A stretch of DNA of 64,000 nt from Inquilinus limosus DSM 16000 (GTDB lineage Bacteria; Pseudomonadota; Alphaproteobacteria; DSM-16000; Inquilinaceae): positions 62,001 to 126,000 of the forward strand of contig NZ_AUHM01000025.1 in assembly GCF_000423185.1 (NCBI RefSeq), read 5' to 3'. The notes below the pieces were generated by a model. That model was not told the DNA's origin, searched no databases, and saw only the letters and a list, made by a program, of their open reading frames with translations. Positions 16,368 through 25,017 of the stretch are shown piece by piece. The stretch's first letter is position 1. Each line of letters starts with the position of its first letter. The translations under genes were made by a program, and so were the position numbers.

Positions 16368-17279
16368 TCAGGCCTGGTCGGCATAGCGGTCCAGGCGAGA
16401 CCGCAGCAGCGCGACCATGTCGTCGCGGACCGCGTCGCGGGCATCGCGGACCCAGGCGGCCGCGAGCGGCAGCCGGTCCATGGTCGCCTTGGCCCCTTCG
16501 AGCCGGACGTAGCGGACGCCCCGGGTCGCCAGCCGCGAGGTCCAGCGCGGCACGATGGCCACGCCGAGCCCGGCCGCGACCAGATTGACGATGGTCTGCT
16601 TCTCATCGGCAATCTGGGCGATGTCCGGCTGCAGCCCGGCCTCGGCGAAGAGCTTGACGGTCAGGTCGTGGCTGTGGGGGCGGGAGCGGCGATCCGGCAC
16701 GATCAGCGGCTCGCCGGCGAGGTCGGCGACCGCCAGCCGGTCGCGGCCGGCCAGGGCATGATCCTCCGGCACCGCGACGACGGCGGATTCATGGAACAGG
16801 AACAGGATCTCCAGGGCCTTGTCCGGCGTCTCCGGCGGGCGGATCAGGGCGAGGTCGATCCGGCCCGACAGGAGGCGCGGCACCAGGCGGATGGTCTTGT
16901 CCTCGACCAGGCGCACCGTGACGTCGGGACGCCGGTCCTGGAAATCCTGGAGCAGCAGCGGCACCAGCCCGGCCGCGGCGCTGTCGATGGCGCCGAGCCG
17001 CAGCGTCGTGGCCCGGCTGCGCCCCCTGTCCCGGAAGCGCGCCGTCAGTTCGTCGGCCCGCGCCAGCAGCGAGCGCGCCTCGTCGAGGAAGGCGGCGCCA
17101 TCCTCGGTCAGGGCGACATGGCGCGTGGTCCGGGCCAGGAGCCGCGTCCCGAGATCCTCCTCGAGCAGGCGGATGTGCCGGCCCAGCGCCGAGGGCAGCA
17201 TGCCCAGCCGCTGGGCCGCGCGCCCGAAATGCAGATCCTCCGCAGCCGCGACGAAGCAGCGAAGCTGGTGCAGATCCAT
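16368..17279 (-). CDS. LysR-family transcriptional regulator
   Basis: The 303-residue protein has the LysR winged helix at residues 1-60 ([25 protein letters not shown], where the HTH is unusual in its [11 protein letters not shown] turn) and a type 2 periplasmic-binding-like effector domain (about 90-295). It is divergent from an MFS permease and a tartrate dehydrogenase. LysR activators of this type normally respond to the imported acid, so tartrate or a close hydroxy-dicarboxylate is the probable effector. The 130-bp gap contains an AT-rich stretch at 17305-17330 suited to a T-N11-A operator. The effector is inferred only from neighbours. Confidence 0.88.
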   Translation of the reverse strand: MDLHQLRCFVAAAEDLHFGRAAQRLGMLPSALGRHIRLLEEDLGTRLLARTTRHVALTEDGAAFLDEARSLLARADELTARFRDRGRSRATTLRLGAIDSAAAGLVPLLLQDFQDRRPDVTVRLVEDKTIRLVPRLLSGRIDLALIRPPETPDKALEILFLFHESAVVAVPEDHALAGRDRLAVADLAGEPLIVPDRRSRPHSHDLTVKLFAEAGLQPDIAQIADEKQTIVNLVAAGLGVAIVPRWTSRLATRGVRYVRLEGAKATMDRLPLAAAWVRDARDAVRDDMVALLRSRLDRYADQA

Positions 17280-17301
17280 CCCTTCCCCTTTTGGCCGGGC
17301 T

Positions 17302-17335
17302 AGATCATATCATTTTTTTGAATAATCCAACGCGG
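17302..17335. promoter_or_regulatory. AT-rich LysR-type operator region
   Basis: The divergent gap has an AT-rich segment with ATCATATCATTTTTTTGAAT near its centre, in contrast to surrounding DNA. It contains T-N11-A candidates suited to a LysR regulator. It lies about 25 bp from the LysR start and about 75 bp from the MFS start. The exact operator half-sites are not certain. Confidence 0.4.
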
Positions 17336-17409
17336 ATTGAGGCTCCTCGCCGCCCGCTCCTAAGGTCGGACAGACCAACCAACAACAACAGCCGGGCGAG
17401 GATACGCTG

Positions 17410-18711
17410 ATGGGAAGCGAGATCGAGGCGCGGGTCCTGCGCAAGATCACCTACCGCATCACCCCCTTCATCATGCTGCTGTACTTCATCGCCTATCTCG
17501 ACCGGGTGAATATCGGCTTCGCCTCGCTGACGATGAACCAGGACCTGGGCTTCTCGCCGGCCGTGTTCGGATTCGGCGCCGGCATCTTCTTCCTCGGCTA
17601 CTTCCTGTTCGAAGTCCCGTCCAACCTGATCCTGCACAAGGTCGGGGCGCGGATATGGATCGCCCGGGTGATGGTCACCTGGGGCCTGGTCTCGGCGGCG
17701 ATGGCCTTCGTGCAGGGCCCGACCAGCTTCTACATCCTGCGCTTCCTGCTGGGCGCCGCCGAGGCGGGGTTCTTTCCCGGCATCATCCTGTATCTCAGCT
17801 ACTGGTTCCCTGCGCACCGGCGGGCGGGGGTGACCGCGCTGTTCATGGCCGCGGTGCCGATCTCGAGCGCGCTCGGCTCGCCGATCTCCGGCGCCCTGCT
17901 GGAGATGCACGGCCTGTTCGGTCTCGCCGGCTGGCAGTGGATGTTCCTGCTCGAGGCCCTTCCCGCGGTGGTGCTGGGCGTCGTGGTCCTGTTCCATATG
18001 ACCGACCGGCCGGAGAAGGCGTCCTGGCTGACGGCGGAGGAGCGCCACTGGCTGGTGACCACGATGCGGGCCGAGCAGGCGGCCAAGAGCGGCACGGCCA
18101 GCCACAGCCTGTGGCGCGGCCTCGCCGACGTCCGCGTGATCGCCCTGGCGCTGGTCTATTTCGGCACCTCCGCCGGCCTCTACACGCTCGGGATCTGGGC
18201 GCCGCAGATCATCAAGGAGTTCGGGCTGGGCTCGCTCCAGGTCGGATTCCTCAACGCCATCCCGCCAACCCTCGCCGTCGTCGGCATGGTGCTGTGGGCG
18301 CGCCGGTCGGACCAGACCGGCGAGCGGAAATGGCATGTGGTCGCCGCCTGCCTGCTCGCCTCCGCCGGGCTGGTCTTCGCCGGCTTCGCCGCCACCGTCG
18401 CCGCGGTCCTGATCGCCTTGACCCTGGTGAACATCGGCATCAGCGCCTCCAAGCCGCCGCTGTGGAGCATGCCCACGACGTTCCTGTCGGGCTCCGCCGC
18501 CGCGGTGGGGATCGCGACGATCAATTCGATCGGCAATCTCGGCGGCTTCGTCGGGCCGGCGATGATCGGCTGGATCAAGGGCCAGACCGGCAGCTTCGCG
18601 GGCGGGCTCTACTTCGTCGCCGGCCTCCTGGTCCTGTCCGCCGCGATCACCCTCCTGGTGGCGCGCCCGCGGCGCCGGGACGCCCTTCCCCTTCCGGTCG
18701 GTCCGCGCTGA
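17410..18711 (+). CDS. MFS transporter, ACS family, probable tartrate/hydroxy-acid permease
   Basis: The 433-residue permease has 12 helices and the ACS signature RITPFIMLLYFIAYLDRVNI at its N-terminus, with the usual EVPSNLILHKVGARIWIAR loop near residue 70. These features are those of tartrate and phthalate-type importers. GAGG sits about 9 bases before the ATG. The tartrate dehydrogenase follows at 25 bp, so the pair forms an operon under the divergent LysR regulator. It most likely brings tartrate or D-malate into the cell by proton symport. Confidence 0.87.
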   Translation: MGSEIEARVLRKITYRITPFIMLLYFIAYLDRVNIGFASLTMNQDLGFSPAVFGFGAGIFFLGYFLFEVPSNLILHKVGARIWIARVMVTWGLVSAAMAFVQGPTSFYILRFLLGAAEAGFFPGIILYLSYWFPAHRRAGVTALFMAAVPISSALGSPISGALLEMHGLFGLAGWQWMFLLEALPAVVLGVVVLFHMTDRPEKASWLTAEERHWLVTTMRAEQAAKSGTASHSLWRGLADVRVIALALVYFGTSAGLYTLGIWAPQIIKEFGLGSLQVGFLNAIPPTLAVVGMVLWARRSDQTGERKWHVVAACLLASAGLVFAGFAATVAAVLIALTLVNIGISASKPPLWSMPTTFLSGSAAAVGIATINSIGNLGGFVGPAMIGWIKGQTGSFAGGLYFVAGLLVLSAAITLLVARPRRRDALPLPVGPR

Positions 18712-18736
18712 CCACCCTCTTGCTGGAGCTTCGCCC

Positions 18737-19810
18737 ATGCGCGACTACGCGATCGCAGCCATCCCCGCCGACGGCATCGGCCCCGAGGTGATCGCCGCCG
18801 GCATCACGGTGCTGGAAAGCCTCGAGAAGCGGCTCGGCGACGTCCGGTTCAACGTGACGACCTTCGACTGGGGCTCGGACTACTACAAGGCGCACGGCGC
18901 GATGATGCCGGCGGACGGGCTGGAGATCCTCAAGCCGTTCGACGCGATCTATTTCGGCGCGGTCGGCGCGCCGGACGTGCCGGACCACATCACGCTGTGG
19001 GGCCTCAGGCTGCCGATCTGCCAGGGCTTCGACCAGTATGCCAATGTCCGGCCGACCCGGATCCTGCCCGGCATCACCTCGCCGCTGCGCCATGCCGGGC
19101 CCGGGGACCTGGACTGGGTGATCGTGCGCGAGAATTCCGAGGGCGAGTATTCCGGCCATGGCGGGCGCGCCCATCGCGGCCTGCCGGAGGAGGTCGGCAC
19201 CGAGGTCGCGATCTTCACCCGGGTCGGCGTCACCCGGATCATGCGCTATGCCTTCCGCCTGGCGCAGTCGCGCCCGCGCAAGCTGCTGACCGTGGTCACC
19301 AAGTCGAACGCGCAGCGCCACGGCATGGTGATGTGGGACGAGATCGCGGCCGAGGTCGCGGGGGAATTCCCCGATGTCACCTGGGACAAGATGCTGGTCG
19401 ACGCCATGACGGTGCGGATGACGCTGAAGCCGCGGAGCCTCGACACCATCGTCGCCACCAACCTGCACGCCGACATCCTGTCCGATCTGGCCGGCGCGCT
19501 GGCCGGCAGCCTGGGCGTGGCACCGACCGCCAATATCGATCCGGAACGGCGCTTCCCGTCGATGTTCGAGCCGATCCACGGCTCGGCCTTCGACATCACC
19601 GGCAAGGGCATCGCCAATCCGGTCGCCAGCTTCTGGACCGCGGCGCAGATGCTGGACCATCTCGGCGAGCGCGAGGCGGCCGAGCGGCTGATGCGCGCGG
19701 TCGAGCGGGTGACCGGGGCCGGTATCCTGACGCCGGATGTCGGCGGCACCGCGACGACCAGGGAGGTCACGGACGCGGTTGTCGACGCGATCTACAGCTC
19801 GAACATCTGA
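18737..19810 (+). CDS. ttuC: tartrate dehydrogenase/decarboxylase (D-malate dehydrogenase type)
   Basis: The 357-residue protein belongs to the isocitrate/isopropylmalate dehydrogenase family: PADGIGPEV at the N-terminus, ENSEGEYSGHGGRAHRG in the middle, and the metal-binding aspartates of DAMTVRM and ATNLHADILSDLAGAL. The VRPTRILPGITSP and PEEVGTEVAIFTRVGVTRIM segments closely match my memory of Agrobacterium TtuC. It would oxidise tartrate, and probably D-malate, with NAD, Mn2+ and K+. It is cotranscribed with the MFS permease. Its last 19 bases overlap the end of the AraC gene on the other strand. Confidence 0.85.
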   Translation: MRDYAIAAIPADGIGPEVIAAGITVLESLEKRLGDVRFNVTTFDWGSDYYKAHGAMMPADGLEILKPFDAIYFGAVGAPDVPDHITLWGLRLPICQGFDQYANVRPTRILPGITSPLRHAGPGDLDWVIVRENSEGEYSGHGGRAHRGLPEEVGTEVAIFTRVGVTRIMRYAFRLAQSRPRKLLTVVTKSNAQRHGMVMWDEIAAEVAGEFPDVTWDKMLVDAMTVRMTLKPRSLDTIVATNLHADILSDLAGALAGSLGVAPTANIDPERRFPSMFEPIHGSAFDITGKGIANPVASFWTAAQMLDHLGEREAAERLMRAVERVTGAGILTPDVGGTATTREVTDAVVDAIYSSNI

Positions 19811-20817
19811 CCGTTGGCCGGCCCCGCCGGGGCGGCGGCCGCGGCGCGGACCGCCCCGGGCGACCGGCCGACCACCCGCTTGAAGGCCCGGCTGAAGGCG
19901 GCCTGCGAGCCGTAGCCGAGGCGGTGCGCTGCGGCCTCGATCGGCATCCGGTCGCGCCCGATCCATTGGGCGGCGAGGCGCATCCTGAGCTCGGTGACGT
20001 AGCGCAGCGGCGTGAGGCCGGTGACCGCCAGGAAGCGCTCGGCGAAGACCGAGCGCGAGCTGCCCATCTCCGCCGCCAGCTCAGCCACCGTCCAGTCCCG
20101 GCCCGGATCGCGGTGCATCGCGGCGATGACGCGGCCGAGGCGCGGGTCGCGCAGCGCGTCGATCCAGCCTTTGGCGTCGCCGCAGCCGCATTCCACCCAA
20201 CCGCGGACGATCGAGGCGGAGACGACATCCGCCAGCCGCGCCAGGATCGCGGCGAAGCCGACGCGTTCGGAGCAGGCCTCGCGCGCCATCGCCTCCAGCA
20301 TCGGCAGGATCTCGGGATAGCGGTCGAGCAGCGTGCCGACCCGCATCACCTCGGGCATCAGCGCCACCAGCGGATGCATGGCGCCGAGGTCGAACTCCAT
20401 GCAGCCGCTGAAGACCAGCACGCCCGCCGTCAGGCCGGTGCCGTCGGGGCAGTCGCAGATCGCGCCGACCGTCTCGCACAGCGCCGCGGCCTCGAAGCTG
20501 GCGATGTCGCGGCTGGGCCGGTCGGGCGCCGAGAGCAGATCATGCGCGCCGCCCCGCGGCAGCAGCACGGCGTCGCCGCTGTCTAGGGCGTGGAGATCCC
20601 CGCCCGCCGTGCGCAGGAAGACCGGGCCGCGGGCGATGAAGTGGAACTGCGCCCGCCCGCCGACGGTGCCGAAGCCGAGGCCGAAGGGCGGCGTGACCGC
20701 GATCCGGCGGTACTGGACGCCGACGAGGCGCATGCCCAGCAGCAGCTCGCTGACGAAGTCGCCCGAGGGCCGGGGGCGAGTCTGCTCGGGTCGAGTTTCG
20801 GACTTCCGATCAAACAT
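19792..20817 (-). CDS. AraC-family regulator with cupin_6 sensor domain
   Basis: The 341-residue protein has an N-terminal cupin-like sensor (about 25-200, starting DFVSELLLGMRLVGVQYRR) and a C-terminal AraC DNA-binding pair of helix-turn-helices (about 235-335, with AERFLAVTGLTPLRYV and AAHRLGYGSQAAFSRAFKR). It overlaps the 3' end of ttuC by 19 bp. The ATG at 20817 is the only ATG that includes the whole sensor but has no clear ribosome site. The gene is divergent from a NepI-like exporter and probably controls it. A TCCGGA palindrome pair lies in the gap. Confidence 0.83.
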   Translation of the reverse strand: MFDRKSETRPEQTRPRPSGDFVSELLLGMRLVGVQYRRIAVTPPFGLGFGTVGGRAQFHFIARGPVFLRTAGGDLHALDSGDAVLLPRGGAHDLLSAPDRPSRDIASFEAAALCETVGAICDCPDGTGLTAGVLVFSGCMEFDLGAMHPLVALMPEVMRVGTLLDRYPEILPMLEAMAREACSERVGFAAILARLADVVSASIVRGWVECGCGDAKGWIDALRDPRLGRVIAAMHRDPGRDWTVAELAAEMGSSRSVFAERFLAVTGLTPLRYVTELRMRLAAQWIGRDRMPIEAAAHRLGYGSQAAFSRAFKRVVGRSPGAVRAAAAAPAGPANGQMFEL

Positions 20818-20852
20818 TCCGGAGTGTCTGACATGGATCGTCCGGAAAGTCC
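20800..20852. promoter_or_regulatory. inverted TTCCGGA/TCCGGAA pair, candidate AraC operator
   Basis: TTCCGGA at 20817-20823 and TCCGGAA at 20841-20847 form an inverted pair with 17 bases between them. A related half, GGACTTCCG at 20800-20808, matches the reverse complement of CGGAAAGTCC at 20843-20852. The sites lie between the divergent AraC and MFS genes. The first half overlaps the AraC start codon, which suggests either autorepression or a slightly different start. Confidence 0.5.
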
Positions 20853-20903
20853 ATCCTACCTTCTGCTGCACTGCACCAAAAACTCTCTTCGAAGGACGGT
20901 CTC

Positions 20904-22109
20904 ATGAGCGAGTGGACACAGCGGACGGGTGCGGCGCCGGCGCGGGTGGAGCCGGTCTGGGGCGCTGTCTTTTCGATGACGCTCGGCGTGTTCGGGCTGG
21001 TGACGGCGGAGTTCCTGCCCGCCAGCCTGCTGACGCCGATGGCGGCGGATCTGGGCGTGACCGAGGGCCTGGCCGGCCAGGCGGTGACGGCGACCGCGGT
21101 GGTCGCCCTGGTGACGAGCCTGCTGGTCTCGACCGCGACCCGGCGGATCGACCGGCGGATCGTGCTGCTGGCCTTCTCGGTCCTGCTGACGATCTCGAAC
21201 CTGCTGGTCGCCTTCGCCCCCGGCCTGCCGGCCCTGCTGCTCGGGCGCGTGCTGCTGGGCGTGGCGCTGGGCGGCTTCTGGACCATGGCGGCGGCGACGG
21301 TGATGCGCCTCGTGCCCGAGGCGCTGGTGCCGCGGGCCCTGTCGTTGCTGTTCAGCGGCGTCTCCGCCGCGACGGTCGCTGCCGCCCCGATGGGCAGCTA
21401 TTTCGGCGACCTCATCGGCTGGCGCAGCGTCTTCCTGATCGCGGCGGCGCTGGGCGTGCTGGCGCTGGTCGTGCAGTTCGCGACGCTGCCGCGGATGGCG
21501 CCGAACGCGCAGACCAGCCTGCGCACCCTGGCCGAGGTGCTGGCGCGGCCGCAGGTCGGATTCGGCATGCTCGCCGTCCTCCTGGTGTTCACCGGGCATT
21601 TCGCCTTCTTCACCTATATCCGCCCCTTCCTGGAGGGCGTGGCCGGCGTCGACATCAACGGCGTCTCGGGCATCCTCTTGGGCTTCGGCATCGCCAACTT
21701 CCTGGGCACCTTCCTGGGCGGCTTCCTGCTGGAGCGCAGCATGCGGCTGACCATGATGCTGATGCCGCTGACCATGGGCGTGCTCGGGCTCGGCCTCGTG
21801 GCCCTGGGCGGCGGCGCGCCCCTGGCGGATTCGGCGATGGTGGCCCTGTGGGGCGTGGCCTTCGGCGCCGTGCCGGTGGCCTGGTCGACCTGGCTGACCC
21901 GCACGGTCCCCGACGAGGCGGAGAGCGCGGGCGGCCTGCTGGTCGCCGCGGTCCAGCTGGCGATCGCGACGGGCGCGGCCGCCGGCGGCGCGATCTTCGA
22001 CCTGAGCGGCGCGCTGGGCGTCTTTACCGCCGCCGGCCTCATCCTCCTGGTGGCCGCGCTGATGATCCTGCTCGGCATCCGCCCGCGGACGGCCACGGCC
22101 GCGGCCTGA
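20904..22109 (+). CDS. nepI: NepI-like MFS purine-ribonucleoside exporter
   Basis: The 401-residue, 12-helix DHA1 transporter closely follows E. coli NepI as I recall it, including EFLPASLLTPMAADLGVTEG, a GFWTMAAATVMRLVP stretch, and AFFTYIRPFLE. NepI-type proteins export purine ribonucleosides and relieve inosine toxicity. It starts at an ATG 87 bp from the divergent AraC gene. The AraC sensor may detect a purine or an unrelated drug. Its position near two purine-type deaminases elsewhere in the window is noted, but they are about 8 kb away. Confidence 0.78.
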   Translation: MSEWTQRTGAAPARVEPVWGAVFSMTLGVFGLVTAEFLPASLLTPMAADLGVTEGLAGQAVTATAVVALVTSLLVSTATRRIDRRIVLLAFSVLLTISNLLVAFAPGLPALLLGRVLLGVALGGFWTMAAATVMRLVPEALVPRALSLLFSGVSAATVAAAPMGSYFGDLIGWRSVFLIAAALGVLALVVQFATLPRMAPNAQTSLRTLAEVLARPQVGFGMLAVLLVFTGHFAFFTYIRPFLEGVAGVDINGVSGILLGFGIANFLGTFLGGFLLERSMRLTMMLMPLTMGVLGLGLVALGGGAPLADSAMVALWGVAFGAVPVAWSTWLTRTVPDEAESAGGLLVAAVQLAIATGAAAGGAIFDLSGALGVFTAAGLILLVAALMILLGIRPRTATAAA

Positions 22110-22240
22110 GCCGTGACCCCGGCGGTTCGGTAGCCGGCCCCGCCGAACCGCCGCCGCGCGCGGCCCGTTGACTCGGGGAGGGCCAGGCCCGCGCCGCAGC
22201 CGCGGCCGGGCGGCCGTCGCGGAACGGAATGGAGCCCGCC

Positions 22241-22453
22241 ATGGATCCGCTCGTGATCTTGAGACGCTGCAAGCCCGGCGACCACCTGGAGGTGACGAAC
22301 TCGAACGGCGACAAGGACGACATCGTCGTCGCCCGGCTGGATCTGGAAGGCCAGCAGGTCATCCCGGAACAGGGCAACGCCATCGCCTTCGGCGATGTCG
22401 GGCACGTCGTGAACCACAGCGAGGAACAGCGCCGGGCCCGGCGGGCCGGCTGA
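22241..22453 (+). CDS. small hypothetical protein (70 residues)
   Basis: The ATG at 22241 has GGAG about 7 bases upstream; an ATG at 22229 is also in frame. The product (MDPLVILRRCKPGDHLEVTN, then VIPEQGNAIAFGDVGHVV) is short, polar and looks folded rather than random, with GC-poor codons at D, N, K and E unusual for a spurious frame here. It is 131 bp after the nepI-like stop and converges on the XRE-cupin gene, leaving 13 bp. I do not recognise a family. It might be a small beta-barrel. Existence itself is uncertain. Confidence 0.45.
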   Translation: MDPLVILRRCKPGDHLEVTNSNGDKDDIVVARLDLEGQQVIPEQGNAIAFGDVGHVVNHSEEQRRARRAG

Positions 22454-22466
22454 CGCCGGGCCGCGA

Positions 22467-23090
22467 TCAGAAGCTGGGCGGCGTGATCGCCCAGATCACC
22501 TGGGTGATGCCGGGGCCCGGGTTGCGGTAGCGGTGCGGCCGGGTGCTGGCAAGGGCGAAGCTGTCGCCGGTGCCGAGGACGTAGAGCTTCTCGTCGACCC
22601 ACAGCTCCAGCGCGCCGGACAGGATGAAGCCGGCCTCTTCGCCCTCATGAGTGTAGCTGTCCGGGCTGCCGGCGCCCGGCTGGATGGTGCAGAGCAGCAG
22701 CTCGAGCTTGCCGTCGAGATTGGGCACCAGCAGCTCGTCGGTCAGGCCGAGCCCGCCCATGTCCAGCACCTTGCGCCGGCCGGCGCGGACCACGACCCGG
22801 TCCTCGTCGTCGCGCGGGGTCGGGTCGCGGAAGAACCAGCCGATGGTCACGCCCATGGCGCTGCTGATCAGCTGCAGCTGGCGGATCGTCGGCGTCGACA
22901 GGCCGCGCTCGACCTGCGACAGGTGGCCGACCGACAGGCCGGTGACGGCGGCCAGCCGGGTCAGGGTCAGGCCGCGCTGCTGCCGCAGCTCGCGGATCTG
23001 CGGTCCCAGGCTGTCGACCGGGTCGCCGGAGGACGGGTCGGAGTCCGTTCCCGGCAGGTCCGGATCGGTGTGTTCGCCTTCGGTCATCAC
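22467..23090 (-). CDS. XRE-family regulator with C-terminal cupin domain
   Basis: The 207-residue protein has an acidic 25-residue lead, a lambda-repressor-like helix-turn-helix (about 30-85, with TRLAAVTGLSVGHLSQVERG) and a cupin_2 sensor (about 130-200, with HEGEEAGFILSGALELWVD and DSFALASTRPHRYRN). This is the PuuR-type architecture used for polyamines and other amines. It follows the Pot/Rieske/flavoprotein operon in the same direction. It is separated from that operon by a family B repeat, so it may be cotranscribed or have its own promoter. It is the natural candidate regulator of that operon. Confidence 0.85.
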   Translation of the reverse strand: MMTEGEHTDPDLPGTDSDPSSGDPVDSLGPQIRELRQQRGLTLTRLAAVTGLSVGHLSQVERGLSTPTIRQLQLISSAMGVTIGWFFRDPTPRDDEDRVVVRAGRRKVLDMGGLGLTDELLVPNLDGKLELLLCTIQPGAGSPDSYTHEGEEAGFILSGALELWVDEKLYVLGTGDSFALASTRPHRYRNPGPGITQVIWAITPPSF

Positions 23091-23135
23091 CGCACCTTCG
23101 CGCCGGCCTGTTGCCTCGCCGAGCTGACGCAGAAC

Positions 23136-23309
23136 GAGTCCCCCCTCCCCTTGCGGGAGGGGGATAGGGGGAGGGGGGTCTCTCGGCTTGAGCCGACGAT
23201 CATGTGCGGAGAGCCGGCCCGGCTGCCCGGCCCGATTGATCCGGCCCTTTCGCGCGCGGACGCGTGCAGACCCCTCCCCCTGCCCCCCTCCCGCAAGGGG
23301 AGGGGGGAC
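23136..23309. repeat. intergenic inverted repeat, family B copy 1
   Basis: The left end has GTCCCCCCTCCCCTTGCGGG and the right end CCCGCAAGGGGAGGGGGGAC, giving near-perfect terminal inversions of about 25 bp. The centre has CGGCTTGAG and GCGCGGACGCGTGCAG. The same element recurs at 53253-53422. It sits between the XRE-cupin gene and the flavoprotein gene, within a likely transcript. Confidence 0.75.
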
Positions 23310-23361
23310 TTAAAGGAGATGAGCCGCTTGTTGCTTTCGTCGACCAATATCCCTCTCCGCC

Positions 23362-25008
23362 TCACGCCCGCCTGGCCTTGACGTCGCGCAGGATCTCGCG
23401 CGCCGCGTTGTGGCCCGGGATGCCGGAGACGCCGCCGCCCGGATGCATCGACGAGCCGCAGATGTAAAGCCCCCGGAACGGCGTGCGGTAATCGGCGTAG
23501 CCGGAGACCGGGCGCTGGAAGAACAGCTGGTCGGTCGACAGCTCGCCATGGAAGATGTGGCCCTGCGGCAGGCCGACGATGCGCTCGATGTCGGGCGCCA
23601 CCAGCAGCTGGGCCTCGATCACGTCGTTGCGGAAGCCGGGCGCGTATTCCTCGATCGTGTCGAACACGGTGTTCCGGAAGTTCTCCTTCTCAGCCGCCCA
23701 GTCGCCGCCCTTCAGCGTGTAGGGGGCATGGCCGCCGAACAGGTTGACGACATGCTTGCCGGGCGGGGCCAGGCTGTCGTCGACGATGGTCGGCACCACC
23801 GGCGTCAGGAACGGCCGGCTGGAGTACCAGCCGTATTTCGCGTCGTCATAGGCGCGCTCGAGATAGTCGATGTCGGGCGCGATGTGCATGTAGGTCGGGT
23901 AGCTGAAATTGCCCAAGGCGCCGTCGGCCCGCACCTTGTCCAGGATCCGGTACTGCGGCGGCCGCTCGCAGGCGATGTTCATCTTGAAGGCGGTGGAGAA
24001 GCTGCGGTAGCCGCGGATCTCGCGCAGCAGCTCGGCCGGCAGCTGCGCCTCGCCGATCATGTCGAGGTAGAGGGCCTTGGCGCTGACATTGGAGACGATG
24101 ATCCGGGCCGAATAGGTGTCCCCCGCCGCGGTGGTCACGGCGGTGGCGCGGTCGCCCGCCAGCCGCACCTCCCTGATCTCGGCCTCGGTGACGTGGTCGA
24201 CGCCGATGCCGCGGCCGTAGGAGGCCAGCGCCTGGGTGATCGCCCCCATGCCGCCCTTGATGAAGCCCCAGCCCCCCGCGCCCTCATGCTCGCCCATGAC
24301 GTGGTGCATGATGACGTAGGCCGATCCCGGGGTCTTCGGCCCGGCGAAGGTGCCGATCGAGGCGTAGTAGGCGAGGACGGCCATCACCCTGTCGTCCTCG
24401 AACCATTCGCGCAGGAAGTCGTAGGCGCTCATGCTCAGCATGTCGGCGACCCGGTACATCTTCCGGCCGATCTTGCGGTGCCGCCACAGGAAGGCGGCGG
24501 TGTCGCGGAAGCCGCGCCAGTCGCGCCGGGCCGGGTCGACCGGCGTCTCCCACAGCAGCTTGCGCACGATCTGCGCCGCCTCCTGCAGGTAGCGGTCGAA
24601 CTCCGGATAGATCGCGGCGTCCTTCTTCGAGAACCTGGCGAAGCTGGCCTGGGTCTTGGCCATGTCGTCGGAGAACAGGATGTAGTCGTCGCCCCCGACC
24701 GGCGAGACCATGTCCGAGCAGGGCAGCACCACGAGGCCGTGCTTCGCCAGCTCGAAGTCGCGGATGATGCGCGGGTGCAGGAGGCTCATCAGGTAGGAGA
24801 AGATCGAGGCGCGGAAGCCGGGCGCGATCTCCTCCGTCACCGCGGCGCCGCCCAGCACCTTGCGGCGCTCCAGCACCAGCACCTTGAGGCCGGAGCGGGC
24901 CAGGTAGTTGGCGCAGACGAGGCCGTTGTGGCCGGCGCCGATGATGATGGCGTCGTAGCGCTTGCCGGCCGCCGTGCCATTGGGCTGGGAAGAAGCAGTC
25001 GTGGTCAT
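23362..25008 (-). CDS. FAD-dependent oxidoreductase, PYROXD2/phytoene-desaturase-like
   Basis: The 548-residue protein has an N-terminal FAD-binding Rossmann motif IIIGAGHNGL (GAGHNG at residues 24-29), a GGMGAITQALA loop in the middle, and a C-terminal FAD loop GLYICGSSMHPGGGVSGIPG. It is the COG1233 class of phytoene-desaturase-like oxidoreductases, here without carotenoid genes nearby. It is the last gene of an operon with PotABCD and a Rieske oxygenase. Its start is 9 bp after the Rieske gene stop. It probably oxidises the amine product or its fragment. It is not a ferredoxin reductase and so does not supply the oxygenase's missing electron partner. Confidence 0.85.
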   Translation of the reverse strand: MTTTASSQPNGTAAGKRYDAIIIGAGHNGLVCANYLARSGLKVLVLERRKVLGGAAVTEEIAPGFRASIFSYLMSLLHPRIIRDFELAKHGLVVLPCSDMVSPVGGDDYILFSDDMAKTQASFARFSKKDAAIYPEFDRYLQEAAQIVRKLLWETPVDPARRDWRGFRDTAAFLWRHRKIGRKMYRVADMLSMSAYDFLREWFEDDRVMAVLAYYASIGTFAGPKTPGSAYVIMHHVMGEHEGAGGWGFIKGGMGAITQALASYGRGIGVDHVTEAEIREVRLAGDRATAVTTAAGDTYSARIIVSNVSAKALYLDMIGEAQLPAELLREIRGYRSFSTAFKMNIACERPPQYRILDKVRADGALGNFSYPTYMHIAPDIDYLERAYDDAKYGWYSSRPFLTPVVPTIVDDSLAPPGKHVVNLFGGHAPYTLKGGDWAAEKENFRNTVFDTIEEYAPGFRNDVIEAQLLVAPDIERIVGLPQGHIFHGELSTDQLFFQRPVSGYADYRTPFRGLYICGSSMHPGGGVSGIPGHNAAREILRDVKARRA

Positions 25009-25017
25009 CCGGTCTCT

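Noticed and set aside
23136-23309. The G/C-rich inverted repeats as a CRISPR array
   Set aside because: There is only one pair of inverted ends with no regular spacers or cas genes.
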